Shown piece by piece: positions 51,591 to 64,000 of a DNA stretch of 64,000 nt. Positions within the stretch are counted from its first letter, which is position 1, and each line of letters starts with the position of its first letter. Origin of the DNA: Thunnus maccoyii (Eukaryota; Chordata; Actinopteri; Scombriformes; Scombridae); NCBI RefSeq assembly GCF_910596095.1, contig NC_056535.1, positions 28,242,505 to 28,306,504 of the forward strand. The letters are read 5' to 3'. The notes under the pieces were generated by a model. That model had not been told where the DNA came from. It did not search any database and was given only the letters and a program-made list of their open reading frames with translations. A program made the position numbers and the translations under genes.

Positions 51591-53858
51591 AATTTAAATC
51601 ACAACAGCAGAACAGCAGCTTCAGCTCTTATTTTAATAAAATATAATATTTCAGACTTTCTTTAATGGTTTCCTTTAATATTTTTATATATGTAGAATTT
51701 AAATAGAATTTCGTACATCTGTGCGGAGGGTGTGAATCTGCTGTGGCAGGAAGCTCCGGGTGGGAGTCAGACAGCCTCTCTTTATCTCCAGTGTGAACTA
51801 AATACTAAAATTCAGCTGCAGTTTTTGAACCAGCAGCAGCAGCAGCAGCACCTGAGAGTTCCGGTTCACCTGCAGAATATCAGACTCAGATGCAAAATGA
51901 CTACAGATGATGCTGTCTGAGGGTCTCGCTCCCATGTAGGAGGAGGAGTTGGGGTCCACTTACATGTATGCCCAGCAGCCCATTGTCTCATAATCCATCT
52001 CAGAGTGCGCCTGCAGGAAAACATTGCTGTCGATACTTGATATTGTATTTTAAGAAAAAGCAAAACTGTAAGTAAAACACAACAGAGAAGACCTTAGATG
52101 TCACTGTCTTGCAGAACTGGTGTGTGTGTGTGTTTGGAGGGGGGGTAAAGGAGTGATGAGCGAGAGGAAAAGCAGGAGGACCCCCTGCCAGGCCTCCTCA
52201 TACATTATCAGCTCACAGCTTCCCAGCAGGCATCACCCAGTACATACCAGGGTGTCAAGCTTCTCTACCGCCAGGGGCGGGATCAGTTTTTTAATATGGG
52301 GCAACTCTCAACTCTCAACCGCATGCAGTCAACCTCTCCCGACACATCAAGAAAGAGAAAGAAACATGCACATAAAGAGGAATAAAATAAAAGGTTTTTC
52401 ACCATTTAATTAAAATTGATTGTCAGGAGAATAATACATAAAATTGTGCTTGGTGTGCTTAACTGAAATGATGCAAATGAAATGTATATACATACACACT
52501 TGTATATCACATATATGTACAAATGTCAAATACAATATTGCAATGTGAGTCCACATGTCAAGCAACTGTAACTTTGGGAAATGTTTTCACACCGATACAA
52601 ATCTGATCCTGCCTTGAATTCAGATATTTAGGGATGAAGTCACCAATACAGTCAGCCACTTCACAATCACACAGTGTTTTGATGTTTGTTACAACTAGGT
52701 GCTGCAGTATTATTGCCTTCAAACGATTGCATTTTTTTTGTAATTTGTAATCAGGGATGGATCACAGCTCAAACTTACACATGCCAGTTAAATTACAGTG
52801 AATCCATGGACTCATGCCACGGCCAGCTCGATGACAAAAAGTTCCATGTGATGCTTTGATCAGAAACCGTTATAAGAGACTGAATATTTGAACCTGAATA
52901 TGCAGTGTTAATTTTGACACCAAGCACCTTGGGAAAGATTTGAGAAATTATAAAAAAAACCTACTTCACAGTAGAATACTGCCACCTTGTGGAGGAAACA
53001 CGCCCCAATTTCTTCACTCTAATGATAAAGTGATGATTCTCTCTCTCTGGTCAGACATTTTCCCTGATGCCACTTTAACAGCTACACAAAGTGACAACGA
53101 TTCATTTCTTAATCTCAATTCATCTACTGGCAGTAATGAAAAACAGGAAATGGATTCTTCCTAGTTAACAGTGAGAGATTGCAGAGGAGAAAAAAAGCAG
53201 ATATTTGTATAGTGTTTGTAGCTTTCAACAGGAATTAAAAGCAATCTAGTTGAATTCAGAGCGAATGATGCTTTTATCACATCAGCCTCAAGGCACATTA
53301 AATACACTTTTTCTGTGAAAAGTGTTACCGCTGAAAGCTGTAATTACCCTTATGTCTGTCTCTCTCTAACACACACAAACACCAGCCAAAGAATCTCATT
53401 TTCCCCGTTTGGGTACATGGTTGTTGTGCGTCGTTGGCAGCATGTCAATGACTTTTAAAATAAAAACTTTTCATTTTTCTACAAGCTGAAGATCTCATCT
53501 GTCATAACAGCGTGTTTACCGAACACAGACAGTGATGACTTCCCTTCACATGAAAACATACTCCAGGTGCTGCATGAAATCAACAGTAATGACGGCAGCG
53601 AACTAAGTGATTGTACAGGATATCGAACGGAGACCTGCATAAAAGCGATGCAAATCATCTTTTTGAAACCAGCACGAAAATCAATAATGTTTTAAAATAA
53701 ATCTGTTAATGATCACCTTTAAATCCCGCCTAAATTTTTACAATCAGCTTTTACAGTCAGTCATTCACTCGGTGGCAGTGTACGATCTCCATCCTTACAT
53801 TCGGAGCTCCGGCTTGATTTCGACGTTCTGTCCCGCTCGAACGTGACGTTTGCTGCGC
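51591..53858. other. Intergenic DNA between the MITE copy and the pank4 stop codon
   Basis: Nothing coding is recognised. A short CAG run lies at 51834-51850 and a GT run at 52120-52132. The segment next to 53859 should be pank4 3' UTR, but no canonical minus-strand AATAAA was found close to the stop. Confidence 0.4.

Positions 53859-64000
<10,142 letters not shown>

Overview
This window looks like nuclear DNA of a bony fish, most likely a percomorph teleost. It is AT-rich, its genes are split by GT-AG introns, its intergenic DNA is rich in simple repeats, and it carries dispersed repeat families that I recall as common in perciform-type genomes. I see no bacterial, viral or plasmid organisation, and no tRNA, rRNA or CRISPR.

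Four protein genes could be reconstructed exon by exon, with splice phases that agree at every junction. (1) 382-2549, + strand: the last five coding exons of rnf207, a RING/B-box protein linked to cardiac potassium-channel (hERG) regulation; its N-terminal part lies left of the window. (2) 21812-14246, - strand: a complete five-exon agtrap (AT1 angiotensin receptor-associated protein, 167 aa). (3) 37879-28960, - strand: a complete six-coding-exon draxin (381 aa), a secreted axon-guidance and Wnt/netrin-pathway protein with a signal peptide and a ten-cysteine C-terminal domain. (4) 63903-53859, - strand: thirteen exons of pank4, covering the end of its pantothenate-kinase fold and all of its DUF89 phosphatase domain; the first exons lie right of the window.

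Layout: rnf207 and agtrap are tail to tail, about 11.7 kb apart. agtrap, draxin and pank4 all read leftward. About 7 kb separates agtrap from draxin, and about 16 kb of gene-poor DNA separates draxin from pank4. That larger gap holds microsatellites, a GC-rich CAG-repeat island with a strong splice donor near 48.0-48.24 kb, and an unassigned open frame near 39 kb. draxin and agtrap are neighbours in human 1p36.22, but rnf207 and pank4 lie megabases away on human 1p36, so this is a reshuffled piece of one ancestral block.

The rest is mobile-element debris. It includes an eroded Tc1-like element split by a younger hAT-like MITE, a 550-bp foldback element, hAT-like MITEs (one with a perfect 8-bp target duplication), a long CTT/AAG tract, and two copies of a terminal-inverted repeat inside pank4 introns, one holding a LINE reverse-transcriptase fragment. 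I found no novel multi-gene system. The observations most worth following up are the GC-AG intron in pank4, the nested transposons, the repeat-borne nuclear-receptor-like motifs, and the unassigned exon-like segments.
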